64,000 nt of DNA from Shewanella violacea DSS12 (GTDB lineage: Bacteria > Pseudomonadota > Gammaproteobacteria > Enterobacterales > Shewanellaceae), in assembly GCF_000091325.1 (NCBI RefSeq), contig NC_014012.1, forward strand, positions 2,276,824 to 2,340,823. Reading direction: 5' to 3'. Under the pieces are notes generated by a model. It made no database searches and was not told where the DNA came from. It was given only the letters and a program-made list of their open reading frames with translations. Positions within the stretch are counted from its first letter, which is position 1. Every line of letters starts with the position of its first letter. The translations under genes and the position numbers were made by a program. This document shows, piece after piece, positions 1-8,288 of this stretch.

Positions 1-148
1 TCCAGATTCTGGGAAGCTCAAGCTGATCTTGACCACCTTTAACAATAGGATGCGGGGGAACGGCTCGGGACTTTATACAGAAAAATAGCTAACGATAGTC
101 TAATTTTTAGTCTAATTGTTAGCAGGAAAACACGGAATTAGGGTCATA

Positions 149-181
149 TTTTAGATCTACACGGCTTGTGCAGATCTAAAA
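149..181 (-). terminator. Hairpin downstream of the YecR-like gene
   Basis: A 10-bp perfect inverted repeat (149-158 against 172-181, core AGATCT) with a 13-base loop lies just past the stop of the minus-strand lipoprotein gene. Read on the minus strand it ends in a short T run, which fits a factor-independent terminator. Bases 1-148 hold no gene I can identify. Confidence 0.55.
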
Positions 182-190
182 GTGGCCTTT

Positions 191-508
191 TTAGATCTTG
201 GCTTGTTCTGGAATACACTGAAAGGCTTTGGTTACGATATGAGTTCCGCAACTCGCCCCGTGGGTTCTCTGGCATCGAACGTCTACAAACTGAAAAGGAC
301 GTGCCCCAGTGAAGCCCCAAAGTTGACATCTCTCCTCTGCAACCTTTAAAGCCTGTTCGTCGTCTGCTTGTGGGTTTCTATTACCACTGAAAGTGTAAGA
401 CAGCTTAATTATTCCCTCAGCCTTGCTGCCACCCGCTGCTTGCCAATCTTTCTTTCCAACACATCCACTTGTGGCCAAAACAATTGCCAAAGCTATTAGT
501 TTTTTCAT
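191..508 (-). CDS. YecR-like small lipoprotein
   Basis: A 105-residue protein with a short signal peptide ending in a lipobox-like ATSGC, so Cys16 would be lipidated and the mature protein envelope-anchored. The rest (GSKAEGIIKLSY, then a Cys-containing region with DEQALKVAEERC) matches what I know of the YecR-like lipoprotein family, whose E. coli member is expressed with flagellar genes but has no firm function. Four more Cys residues in the mature part may form disulfides. It is a single gene: its left neighbour is outside the window and the next gene (PAP2) ends 133 bases upstream. Family call is by recognition of the pattern; function unknown. Confidence 0.7.
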   Translation of the reverse strand: MKKLIALAIVLATSGCVGKKDWQAAGGSKAEGIIKLSYTFSGNRNPQADDEQALKVAEERCQLWGFTGARPFQFVDVRCQRTHGASCGTHIVTKAFQCIPEQAKI

Positions 509-641
509 AATTATCTCGTTAATGAATGATATTTCTTACCAGCAAAGGGAAGGTGCCTTTGCTGGTGGTCTGGAATATATAGGCAATCTGTTAACTAGAC
601 GCCATTAAGAGTGGTAATGCAGGCTAACTATTACAGGCTCA

Positions 642-1943
642 TTAAAATGCATATTTAACATTGAATCCTGTGTAATAGAGGGATAGGTCGTTATTGAAGT
701 GCTTAGACTCGACTTGTTGATCGAACCTGCCAGCCACTATCGACGCAGACCAGCGATTACTAAACTTGTAGTCAATGCTCGACCACAGATCCTGACTGCT
801 CACACTTGAGGAGGCTGAATATCTATAACCCATATTTGCTGAAAGGTTATCATTAAATTGATAACCAAACTCAGTGGCCATGGCTGGTGCAAAAGAGAAA
901 TGGCTTTCTTCACTGAGGTTATTGCCCTCTGTATAGTCCATTCTCATTGTGACCCAGCTCAGGCTAACTCCTAAGCCTATGTCTGCCTTCCAGTTGCTGT
1001 CTGGTAGCAGCTCGAACATATAATCTGCTGTAGAGTTCCAGACACTGTAGGCTGTAACTGTCTCTTGGCCAGCTTGATAATGATGGCCGGAGAAATCCAC
1101 ATCTTGATTGTGGTTAGTGATTGTTCTCGACTCGTATGGAGTGAATGAGAGATTCATGTACTGATTGTCACCCATATCGAATGTGAACTGAGATGCCGCG
1201 TAGGTGTTTAGTACGTTTTCGCGCTCGAAGTCGTACAGGTCAAAGGAAGGATGATAGCCATCATCGAGAACATTCTTATTAGTGAAAGAGCTACCGATAA
1301 ACAGAGAGTAGCTGTTGTTATACTCTTTGGTGTCTCTCACGTTACTGTATCCGGCTCGCTTCTTTTTGCCTCTGCCATACACGTAGTCAGCATTGAGGGC
1401 AAAACCGTCTTTTGTCATTGATGGTGCAAGCATTAAATCGCTTTGCTTGTATGGGTCGGTAAAATAGAGGCTGGTTAATACTGAAATAGCGCCACCCGCC
1501 ATCACATCGTCCATAAAGTGACGATTAGCATACACACGACTGAAACCAACGAAAGCAGCCGCACCGTATGCTGGTATGGCCCATGCGTCACCGTATCTAT
1601 GATGAAGGTATGCAGCACCCGCGAACGCGGCGGAAGTGTGGCCGGAAGGGAATGAGTTTCTTTTGGGGCCATCGGGTCTTGCCTTGGCATAGACAAACTT
1701 AAGGCTATGAGTGATGGTTGCTGAAGTGCCTAATACTTGAACTAACTGCCACGCTCCTTCTGTATCTCCTATGGCTAAACTGCCAGCCATGGCACTGGCT
1801 GGAATTACGATCTGCATCCAATCCCCTATATCTGAGATGGTGCCTTTGTTGGTTTGTAATATCTCACTTTTTGCCATGGCTGTGGTACTGAAAATACTTG
1901 TCGCAATTGCGATAGCGAGTGGGGTTTTAACTCTAAAAAACAT
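642..1943 (-). CDS. PAP2-family phosphatase fused to an outer-membrane-type beta-barrel
   Basis: A 433-residue protein with an N-terminal signal peptide (cleavage near AMA-KS, residue 24). Residues about 40-155 are a PAP2 acid-phosphatase domain with all three motifs: K82-x6-R89-P90, P99-S-G-H102 and S135-R-x5-H142-x3-D146. It should therefore dephosphorylate a lipid phosphate or similar periplasmic substrate. From about residue 180 to the end the sequence changes to alternating aromatic/polar strands and finishes in a terminal Phe (VKYAF), the usual signature of an outer-membrane barrel. The two-domain reading is inference from sequence pattern. No operon partner: the gene on the right is 64 bases away and of unknown function. 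The substrate cannot be told. Confidence 0.75.
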   Translation of the reverse strand: MFFRVKTPLAIAIATSIFSTTAMAKSEILQTNKGTISDIGDWMQIVIPASAMAGSLAIGDTEGAWQLVQVLGTSATITHSLKFVYAKARPDGPKRNSFPSGHTSAAFAGAAYLHHRYGDAWAIPAYGAAAFVGFSRVYANRHFMDDVMAGGAISVLTSLYFTDPYKQSDLMLAPSMTKDGFALNADYVYGRGKKKRAGYSNVRDTKEYNNSYSLFIGSSFTNKNVLDDGYHPSFDLYDFERENVLNTYAASQFTFDMGDNQYMNLSFTPYESRTITNHNQDVDFSGHHYQAGQETVTAYSVWNSTADYMFELLPDSNWKADIGLGVSLSWVTMRMDYTEGNNLSEESHFSFAPAMATEFGYQFNDNLSANMGYRYSASSSVSSQDLWSSIDYKFSNRWSASIVAGRFDQQVESKHFNNDLSLYYTGFNVKYAF

Positions 1944-2007
1944 GGTGAACTCTCTGTTACGCTTATCAGCTAAAGTTGCCGCTAAACAACGTAAGCTTTA
2001 GCTAGTG

Positions 2008-2406
2008 TTAGGATGGCCCTCGAATGGCCAGTGATGGTGCTTCTTTCGCATAGGCTATGAATCTTGTATCAAACTCCTTAGTGCCGATAATCGTATCTAA
2101 GGCACCCATAACGAGAGGGGTAGCCTGTTGCATTGCTTCTTTGTTCATCGACCAGTACCAAACCCTGGCGGCTATTAAGTTGATGTGGAATTTGTCTTCT
2201 TCCGGCGTCATAAGATGGCTTTTAATTTTTCGAGACCCGACGACTAATTTGCTTAAGCTTGTTGCATAGGAATAGTCCTCTGTGATCCCGGGCAGCATGC
2301 TGAACACTTCTGTGTTGGCTTGGGTTTGTTTCGCCTTGCCAGTACGTATTACTTTGGCTTTCGCGTTACTTAGTGCTTTACGTTTATCTTGGTTTCTCAT
2401 GTTCAT
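2008..2406 (-). CDS. Hypothetical protein
   Basis: A 132-residue protein that I do not recognise. The first 30 residues are rich in Lys, Ala, Arg and Thr; the rest looks alpha-helical, with a WYWSMNKEAM stretch and a hydrophobic helix around TPLVMGALDTIIG. No signal peptide, metal site or known motif is visible. The ATG at 2406 has GGAG only three bases away, so the second ATG two codons later (2400) is an equally good start. It lies in an accessory-looking region next to phage-like ORFs. Confidence 0.5.
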   Translation of the reverse strand: MNMRNQDKRKALSNAKAKVIRTGKAKQTQANTEVFSMLPGITEDYSYATSLSKLVVGSRKIKSHLMTPEEDKFHINLIAARVWYWSMNKEAMQQATPLVMGALDTIIGTKEFDTRFIAYAKEAPSLAIRGPS

Positions 2407-2693
2407 ATCTCCGATGTTAATTATTTTTTTATAGGTATATGAATTCGTTTATGTCGTGTACTGGTTAATCATCCTTTTTGTATTATTCAATCCTGTTTGT
2501 ATCATGGGCTCCCAGGGCTTAAGCAGAGTCTGGGGGCCGTTTGGTTTTAAGAGTGGCGATATTAGAGGGCAATTGTTCATATTGCTTCTCTAAGACTCTT
2601 AGTGATAGACCAGTGTTATTTAGGCCTCTAAGTAAGAAGATAGCTAAGCTAAGAGATAAGGTTTAAGAGAATCTCAGACATGAAAAAGACATG

Positions 2694-2725
2694 AAAAGGC
2701 CGCTATTAACTCATAGCGGCCTTTT
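2694..2725. terminator. Strong hairpin without an adjacent gene
   Basis: A 13-bp perfect stem (2694-2706 / 2713-2725, AAAAGGCCGCTAT) with a 6-base loop, A-rich on one side and T-rich on the other, as in a bidirectional terminator. The gap 2407-3044 holds no ORF that I can support, so it is either a leftover of a lost gene or the end of a small RNA transcribed from the gap. Confidence 0.5.
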
Positions 2726-2901
2726 GTAGATCCCCAGTTCCAGGTTTTCATAAACTTTGCTTTGCGCCGAATAGATTTTTAACTCTTTGCTATTTCAGTT
2801 AATGCTCTCTTACAGTCACTAGCGTGATAAAAGGGGCCTTTAGTTAATGTACACATAATGTGAGGTATGTGTGTCTCAGTAGCGGGGGGCGTTCATAGTC
2901 A

Positions 2902-2936
2902 ACTACTAACTACTAACTACTAACTACTAACTACTA
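2902..2936. repeat. 7-bp tandem repeat, five copies
   Basis: The unit ACTACTA occurs five times head to tail in a non-coding gap. The copies are identical, so the array is recent or kept uniform by slippage. Confidence 0.9.
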
Positions 2937-3044
2937 ATAGCCTTAATAGGGCTTAGATATAAACTAAGCAATAAACTGATCGGTATAACAGCTGGATTTA
3001 GTCAATGTCTGAGTTCAGTTTAAGCAGATGACAAACTTGTTAGG

Positions 3045-3437
3045 ATGAGCATGTTTAACGTACCAGAGCGATATAGATTAAAGGTACCAAAAGGCCAATA
3101 CCTCTATTCGGACGCTACTTTTGGCAATAATGGCGTGTTTAGTGTGCCCGTTAATCTCGCCATAGGCTCAAAGTATGGCCAAGGTATTTTGAGGATTCAA
3201 TGCAGTGATGGGGGCGGGTGGGATCATGTTTCAGTCTCCTTGCTCAGAAGAGTACCAAGGCGGGAGGAGATGTGTCTGATCAAAAAACTTTTCTGGTCTG
3301 ATTCTTCCTGTGTTGTTCAATGTCATTCGAAAAATGATGAATACCAGCATAATCATGAGTTCTGCTTGCACCTTTGGCGTTGCCAAACATCAGAGTTCCC
3401 ACAGCATGAAAGCATCTTGCTTGGGGTTAAGGTGTAA
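3045..3437 (+). CDS. Phage-type DUF7694-like protein
   Basis: A 130-residue protein. The blocks SDATFGNNGVF, SDGGGWDHVSVS, EEMCLIKKLFW and HEFCLHLWR are what I recall of a small family (DUF7694) common in phages and prophages; its function is unknown to me. The usual Trp before EEMC is Arg here (VPRREEMC). It is followed two bases later by a small membrane ORF, then by decayed sequence, so this looks like a prophage or island remnant. The call rests on remembered motif order and needs a profile search. Confidence 0.55.
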   Translation: MSMFNVPERYRLKVPKGQYLYSDATFGNNGVFSVPVNLAIGSKYGQGILRIQCSDGGGWDHVSVSLLRRVPRREEMCLIKKLFWSDSSCVVQCHSKNDEYQHNHEFCLHLWRCQTSEFPQHESILLGVKV

Positions 3438-3439
3438 TT

Positions 3440-3646
3440 ATGAATATCATTTTTTCCATGCCTCCATGGATATTCAGCTTTCTGGTAATAGTGCTCTCGA
3501 GTTTGATGATCTTAAGTCTTGTGAGCTTCTATTTGCGCATATCAGGCCGGAAGTTCCGCGAAGTAGAAGACCGTAGGGCCAGAGAAGCACAGGGTAGCTG
3601 TATCTTATCTCTACTTAGTACTCAGCCCAGGGAGAGATATCGATGA
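3440..3646 (+). CDS. Small membrane protein, phage-remnant context
   Basis: A 68-residue product with one strongly hydrophobic helix (about residues 8-30) followed by a basic tail (RISGRKFREVEDRRAREAQ). The ATG is two bases after the stop of the DUF7694-like gene, which suggests coupling. I do not recognise the family. Small single-span proteins next to phage genes are often holin or spanin parts, but nothing here proves that. Confidence 0.4.
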   Translation: MNIIFSMPPWIFSFLVIVLSSLMILSLVSFYLRISGRKFREVEDRRAREAQGSCILSLLSTQPRERYR

Positions 3647-3824
3647 GCTAGCATTACTGAGCAAATATAATTTAGCTTATCTTGCCGATGAAAATGGACA
3701 TAGACATAGACATAGTACCGAGAGCGCTGCCAGCGAGGATATATCCCTGACTTTTCCTAAATCCTATATTGTTAGGCTAGTTAAATGTTGGGGTTACATG
3801 AAATTCAGGTGTTTAACGTTATGA
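3567..3824 (+). other. Open frame without start, possible decayed coding remnant
   Basis: This frame stays open for 85 codons across the end of the preceding small ORF and reads as plausible protein (DELALLSKYNLAYLADENG), but it has no ATG near its beginning. It includes a hexamer repeat (ACATAG three times, near 3700-3717) giving His-Arg-His-Arg. It may be the 3' part of a gene joined to the preceding ORF by a frameshift. The rest of the gap to 4093 shows nothing I can support. Confidence 0.25.
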
Positions 3825-4093
3825 ATATTGCAGAGTATTATTCCGTTCCTTTCGGGCTTGCAACAATATCGCATCAAAATAATTGATGCCATCTGGTGCT
3901 AGGTTGCATTTATGGATTGTAATTTTCAAACAAACCATGAAAGTGGCTTTCAGTTTCAATTTGTTAATTTTAATTATGATAAAAATCAAATGATTACCAG
4001 TATTTTTTCTTGTGAGTAAACATTGGTTAACAGCCATTTATTCAGGGGCGAGTTATCGACAACTTGCTCTCCTCGCTGTATATTCACGCTCAC

Positions 4094-4134
4094 AATAAAG
4101 CCTTAAGTGAAAACTTTTCACTTAAGGCTTTATT
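4094..4134. terminator. 41-bp perfect palindrome, probable bidirectional terminator
   Basis: Twenty bases on each side of a single central base (4114) are perfectly complementary; the stem starts AATAAAGCCTT. It stands 120 bases before the sugar transporter and after decayed phage-like sequence, with no intact gene ending at it. Confidence 0.65.
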
Positions 4135-4254
4135 CTAGATAAGCTTAAGTTAGACGTTTCCATTTCCATGTATTTACATCAGGGTATGGGGGTTGAATCA
4201 TTTAGCCTAATAAGCACTAGCCTACATTTAGTCAATAACTAGAGAGAACAAAAA

Positions 4255-5520
4255 ATGGCTTCATCATACAACCCAGAGATAGCGACTGGCCTAGGTGAAA
4301 AACCTCAGGAAAACTACCGCTTCGCTCTGATATCACTGACCTCACTTTTTTTCATGTGGGGATTCATTACTTGTCTGAATGACATTCTGATCCCACATCT
4401 GAAAGCGGTATTTTCACTGAACTACACTCAGGCCATGCTGATCCAGTTCTGCTTCTTTGGCGCCTATTTTTTGGTGTCCCTTCCTGCGGGTAAGTTGGTT
4501 AAACGCCTAGGCTACCAGAAAGGGATAGTCACAGGCTTGGTGGTTGCGAGTCTGGGCTGTGCCTTGTTTTACCCTGCCGCCGAATTTGCCACCTACGGGC
4601 TCTTTTTAGGTGCATTATTTGTGCTTGCTTCAGGGATCACCCTATTACAGGTCGCGGCAAACCCCTATGTGAATTCCATGGGAAGCAGCGAGACCGCATC
4701 GAGTCGTTTAAATTTGACTCAAGCTTTCAATGCTTTAGGTACTACTGTGGCGCCTTTCTTTGGTGCAGTATTAATATTGTCTGTGGCCTCATCGGCAGCC
4801 TCTGATCTGGTTAACACTCAGGCCGAAGCTGAGGTGGTTAAGCTACCTTATCTCCTGCTTTCGGGTATATTGGCAAGCTTAGCACTCATTTTCTCGAAAC
4901 TTAAACTGCCAAAAATAGAAGCACATATGGCAGATGATACTAGCCAGATAAGCTATAAGGGCAAGACAAGCGCTCTGCAGTCTACCCATTTAGTATTGGG
5001 CGCTGTGTGTCTTTTTGTCTATGTTGGCGCCGAAGTGTCCATTGGTAGCTTTCTGGTCAGTTTCCTCGGTGAGAGCCATATTGCCGGATTAAAAGAAGCC
5101 GATGCCGCGCACTATATCGCCTATTACTGGGGCGGCGCCATGATAGGACGCTTTATTGGCTCGGTTGTGATGCAAAAAATTGCGGCGGGTAAGATGCTAG
5201 CCTTTAATGCACTAATGGCCGCTCTGTTAGTTGCTGTGGCCATGACAAGCTCTGGCAGTATGGCTATGTGGGCTATATTAGCGGTAGGCTTGTTTAATTC
5301 CATCATGTTCCCAACCATTTTTAGTTTGGCTCTGCGTGATCTTGGTCCCCATACGTCACAGGGATCTGGCATGCTTTGTCTGGCAATCGTTGGCGGCGCT
5401 ATCTTGCCTTTACTGCAAGGGATAACAGCCGATGCTTTTAGTATTCAGCAGGCTTTCTTCCTTCCTATTATCTGTTACGGCTATATTTTCTTCTACGGGG
5501 CGAAAGGCTCAAAAATGTAG
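4255..5520 (+). CDS. Sugar MFS transporter (glucose/galactose, FucP-type)
   Basis: A 421-residue inner-membrane protein with about 12 hydrophobic helices. [19 protein letters not shown] near residue 35, the [10 protein letters not shown] helix and ANPYVNSMG place it in the fucose-galactose-glucose:H+ symporter family. It should import a hexose (or GlcNAc, which some Shewanella members carry) with protons. It is transcribed alone: a strong terminator follows directly. galT lies 2.8 kb away on the other strand, so galactose is one possible substrate, but no kinase or regulator is beside it. Confidence 0.85.
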   Translation: MASSYNPEIATGLGEKPQENYRFALISLTSLFFMWGFITCLNDILIPHLKAVFSLNYTQAMLIQFCFFGAYFLVSLPAGKLVKRLGYQKGIVTGLVVASLGCALFYPAAEFATYGLFLGALFVLASGITLLQVAANPYVNSMGSSETASSRLNLTQAFNALGTTVAPFFGAVLILSVASSAASDLVNTQAEAEVVKLPYLLLSGILASLALIFSKLKLPKIEAHMADDTSQISYKGKTSALQSTHLVLGAVCLFVYVGAEVSIGSFLVSFLGESHIAGLKEADAAHYIAYYWGGAMIGRFIGSVVMQKIAAGKMLAFNALMAALLVAVAMTSSGSMAMWAILAVGLFNSIMFPTIFSLALRDLGPHTSQGSGMLCLAIVGGAILPLLQGITADAFSIQQAFFLPIICYGYIFFYGAKGSKM

Positions 5521-5546
5521 AGATGTTTTAACAGACATACTGACTT

Positions 5547-5575
5547 AAAATGGCGACCTAAGGGTCGCCATTTTT
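5547..5575 (+). terminator. Terminator of the sugar transporter
   Basis: A 12-bp perfect stem (5547-5558 / 5563-5574, core GGCGACC), 4-base loop TAAG and a T run, 26 bases after the transporter stop. Confidence 0.85.
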
Positions 5576-5719
5576 GTAATGATTTATTGACTTGGGCGAG
5601 ATGGGTAAAAATACTGAGCACAGGGCCAGACTTTACTTGCGTATTGATGGCTTAACTCCTATGATCCCCCACGTTTTCATTCCAGTCCTTATTTTCAGGC
5701 ATCCACCGCAGGCGATTTC

Positions 5720-6934
5720 ATGCTTAACTCACCACTTTCTCCCAGCTCGACCGAATTAGTCATCAATGTTTTAGATATGGTCTTATCTGAAGGTAAACCT
5801 TTAGACAGAGCTTACTCTCATCATTTCTCTGGTTTACAATTAGCACCGTCTGAGCAGGCTCGTATCACTGTGGTCGCCGGAGATATCCTACGTAAATTAA
5901 ACCTTTACTGTTATCTTTCCGATGTGAAATCTGAAGAGATGTCACGTATGGGTACTCGCTTACTCAACGTATGGCACATGTTCCATGAACTTGAACTGCC
6001 TAAGATGCAATATGCATTACAGATGGATGAGAGAGAATATTTTGACCGTTTGGAGAAGGCCAAGGTTCAGCCAGCGTTATGGGACGGTTGTCCTGAATGG
6101 TTAGATACCATGGGTCAGGCTCAGCTCGGTGATGCTTGGGCGAAAGAAAGAGCGGCATTAAGTACGCAACCTAAGCGTTATTTACGAGTAAATCTTCTTA
6201 AGTGTACTCGTGAAGACTTAGGCAAGAAGCTGAGAAATGAGCAAGTTCAAACAAAAGAAGTCGAAGGTGTCGATACAGCACTGGAAGTCACTTCGGATTC
6301 GGCACTATTTCGTACCGAGAGTTTCAAGAAGGGTTGGTTCGAGCAACAAGATGCCGGCTCACAACTGGTGGCAGCGGCAGTAGATGCTAAGCCGGGTATG
6401 CGGGTTGTTGATGCCTGTGCCGGTGCTGGTGGTAAGACTTTGTCCATCGCGGCTCAGATGCAGGGCAAGGGACGTTTACTGGCCATGGATGTTGAGCAGT
6501 GGAAATTAGACAGTTTGAAACAGCGTGCTCGCCGCGCCAACGCACACAATGTAGAGACTCGTATCATTGCCAGCTCTAAGACCATCAAGCGTCTTAAACT
6601 CAGCGCCGACCGTGTGCTGCTGGATGTGCCATGTTCAGGTCTTGGGGTACTTAAACGTAATCCAGATGCTAAGTGGCGCGATACGCCAGAACGTTTACCT
6701 GTCTTGGTCGCGCTGCAGAAACATATCCTGCAGAGCTATAGCCGTATGGTGAAAGTGGGTGGCATCTTAATCTACGCCACTTGCTCTATTATGCCCGAAG
6801 AGAACCGTGATCAGATTGATGCATTCCTGGCTGAAAATGATCATTTCAAATTAATCGAAGATGAGAACATCAGCGTTGCTGATTCAGGATTCGATGGTTT
6901 CTATTTGGCTAAGTTAGAACGTATCTCTGAGTAA
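5720..6934 (+). CDS. RsmB/NOP-family rRNA m5C methyltransferase paralogue
   Basis: A 404-residue protein. Residues about 1-140 form a helical NusB-like or NOP-type N-terminal part; residues 150-400 are the Rossmann methyltransferase. Visible motifs are the SAM loop D231-ACAGAGGKT, DVPC305SGLGVLKRNPDAKW and IYATC355SIMPEEN; the two Cys residues are the releasing and nucleophilic Cys of RNA cytosine-5 methyltransferases. It should use SAM to methylate a cytosine in rRNA. True rsmB usually lies beside fmt/def, so this stand-alone gene is probably a paralogue with its own target. Its last 15 codons are repeated downstream at 6977-7021. Confidence 0.8.
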   Translation: MLNSPLSPSSTELVINVLDMVLSEGKPLDRAYSHHFSGLQLAPSEQARITVVAGDILRKLNLYCYLSDVKSEEMSRMGTRLLNVWHMFHELELPKMQYALQMDEREYFDRLEKAKVQPALWDGCPEWLDTMGQAQLGDAWAKERAALSTQPKRYLRVNLLKCTREDLGKKLRNEQVQTKEVEGVDTALEVTSDSALFRTESFKKGWFEQQDAGSQLVAAAVDAKPGMRVVDACAGAGGKTLSIAAQMQGKGRLLAMDVEQWKLDSLKQRARRANAHNVETRIIASSKTIKRLKLSADRVLLDVPCSGLGVLKRNPDAKWRDTPERLPVLVALQKHILQSYSRMVKVGGILIYATCSIMPEENRDQIDAFLAENDHFKLIEDENISVADSGFDGFYLAKLERISE

Positions 6935-6976
6935 ACCATCTAGCCTATAGTTTGCTCGTTTGGCTTAGATATGATT

Positions 6977-7021
6977 TACCTGGATAAGTATTTGACTAAG
7001 CTAGAAGGTATCTCGGAGTAA
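6977..7021 (+). repeat. Partial tandem copy of the 3' end of the RsmB-like gene
   Basis: These 45 bases, ending in TAA, translate as YLDKYLTKLEGISE and stop, against FDGFYLAKLERISE and stop at the gene's true end (6934). The copies are 87 bases apart and differ at several positions. Confidence 0.7.
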
Positions 7022-7046
7022 TTCATACTCCTAGTGATATAGCTTG

Positions 7047-7074
7047 AAACAGAGGCGGGCTACCGCCTCTGTTT
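7047..7074 (+). terminator. Terminator after the RsmB-like gene
   Basis: A 12-bp perfect stem (AAACAGAGGCGG at 7047-7058 against 7063-7074) with loop GCTA. It lies beyond the duplicated 3' tail, so the tail would be transcribed with the gene. Confidence 0.8.
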
Positions 7075-7291
7075 GCTTCTTAATAATAATGCTCATTCCT
7101 CAATGACTGTTTTTTAATCTAAGCGTCTATTGTCTATTTTCATTCTTTCTCTGATACCTAATTATGGCTATTATTCCTAGCTACAATCATGACTCAAAGA
7201 TAACCCATTCTCAAAACCTGCGACAAGACACACTTATTCTACATATCATCTTGTTATAATTAATGAATAGTCACGTTAATCATATTGGAAA

Positions 7292-7357
7292 GGCGTAAAA
7301 TAATTCTATTAGTTAGCCGTAAAATACTCATATTAGATAGGCCTAAATAATTATATG
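7292..7357 (+). repeat. 24-bp direct repeats upstream of the cytochrome b gene
   Basis: Two adjacent 24-base units (7292-7315, 7316-7339), sharing GTAAAATA and TATTAG, and a partial third from 7340. They lie 64-130 bases before the cytochrome start, so they may be a regulator binding array. The rest of the 7075-7420 gap is AT-rich with a TATAAT-like box at 7255-7260. Confidence 0.5.
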
Positions 7358-7420
7358 GCTTGCTAGATTTCATTAGCCAGCATTGAATCAGACCAACTGT
7401 AAAGATCTAGGGGGATCACT

Positions 7421-8161
7421 ATGTCGTTATCGACAACCGAGAACACCATTCAGAGCAAAACCTACCGTGTGTGGGACAGGCCAACTCGAGTGTTTCATTG
7501 GCTTAATCTGTTATTGGTACTCAGCTTGATGTTTGTCGGCTTAATCATGATGTTTAAGAGTGAAATTGGTATTACTGGTTTAGAGGCTAAAATAGGCCTA
7601 AAAGAGTTACACACGATTATCGGCTATTTGTTCGCAATAAACCTGATGATAAGACTGGCGTGGGGCTTCATGGGTAATCGTTTTGCCAGGTTTGCTAGAA
7701 ACGTACCTAGAATAGCGGAAATTAAGGACTATAAAGCGGTATTGCGTGAAGGGGGAAACCCTCAATATATAGGTCATAACCCCATGGGTAAGCTGGCTGT
7801 GCTGGTCATTATGCTCACCTTGACACTGATCATGGTAACGGGATTGATCCGCGCCGGTACAGATATTTATTATCCGCCACTAGGAGCGTCATTGACTCAA
7901 TATATTGCCGCCGAGGGTGTCGATGCCTCTAGCATTAAGCCTTATGATGAAACTGGCGTAGACAAGGCTAAGCTGGCCGTTATCAAGCCCTACAAGAGCC
8001 TAGCGGGAACAGTGCACTTATATAGCGTCTATTTTCTTATGCTATTGATTGTGCTCCATGTGACTGGGGTGATTATCGCTGAGCTGCGTCATCAGCCTGG
8101 GATAATATCCGCCATGTTTTCGGGGAATAAGCATATAGTGGGATCGCCGTTAGATAAGTAA
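7421..8161 (+). CDS. Cytochrome b561-type membrane protein
   Basis: A 246-residue inner-membrane protein with four or five hydrophobic helices. Paired His residues suited to bind b-type haem are seen in RVFHWLN, KELHTIIGY, GTVHLYSVYF and IVLHVTGV. The DRPTRVFHWLN start and overall layout match the cytochrome b561 / Ni-Fe-hydrogenase b-subunit family, which passes electrons between quinones and a partner enzyme. No hydrogenase or cytochrome c partner lies beside it, so the partner is unknown. GGGGGAT precedes the ATG as a usable ribosome site. Confidence 0.8.
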   Translation: MSLSTTENTIQSKTYRVWDRPTRVFHWLNLLLVLSLMFVGLIMMFKSEIGITGLEAKIGLKELHTIIGYLFAINLMIRLAWGFMGNRFARFARNVPRIAEIKDYKAVLREGGNPQYIGHNPMGKLAVLVIMLTLTLIMVTGLIRAGTDIYYPPLGASLTQYIAAEGVDASSIKPYDETGVDKAKLAVIKPYKSLAGTVHLYSVYFLMLLIVLHVTGVIIAELRHQPGIISAMFSGNKHIVGSPLDK

Positions 8162-8214
8162 CTCTGGTATTGGTTTTTTGATCTAGGCGTTAGCTTCTAC
8201 TGCTATCTTTTTTT

Positions 8215-8250
8215 CAGCCAGATTAGCGGGTTACCCCACTAATCTGGCTG
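8215..8250. terminator. Hairpin between convergent genes
   Basis: A 16-bp stem with one mismatch (8215-8230 / 8235-8250) and loop TTAC lies between the convergent cytochrome and galT genes. A T run precedes rather than follows it on the plus strand, so it is not a textbook terminator, though its place suggests that role. Confidence 0.45.
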
Positions 8251-8288
8251 GAATATTAACTTCTGTTATTATCTAAATTATCTGATCA

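Noticed and set aside
1-148. Possible transposase end at the left edge (minus frame with PPHPIVKGGQDQLELP)
   Set aside because: Too short at the window edge to assign to a family.
2902-2936. Heptamer array as a CRISPR or iteron origin
   Set aside because: Too short, no spacers, no replication gene nearby.
3819-4037. Minus-strand 72-codon frame in the gap before the sugar transporter
   Set aside because: Low-complexity, Ile/Lys-rich, no ribosome site and no family resemblance; the terminator palindrome is close by.
7292-7357. Possible CRISPR array at the 24-bp repeats
   Set aside because: The units are directly adjacent with no spacers, and no cas gene is near.
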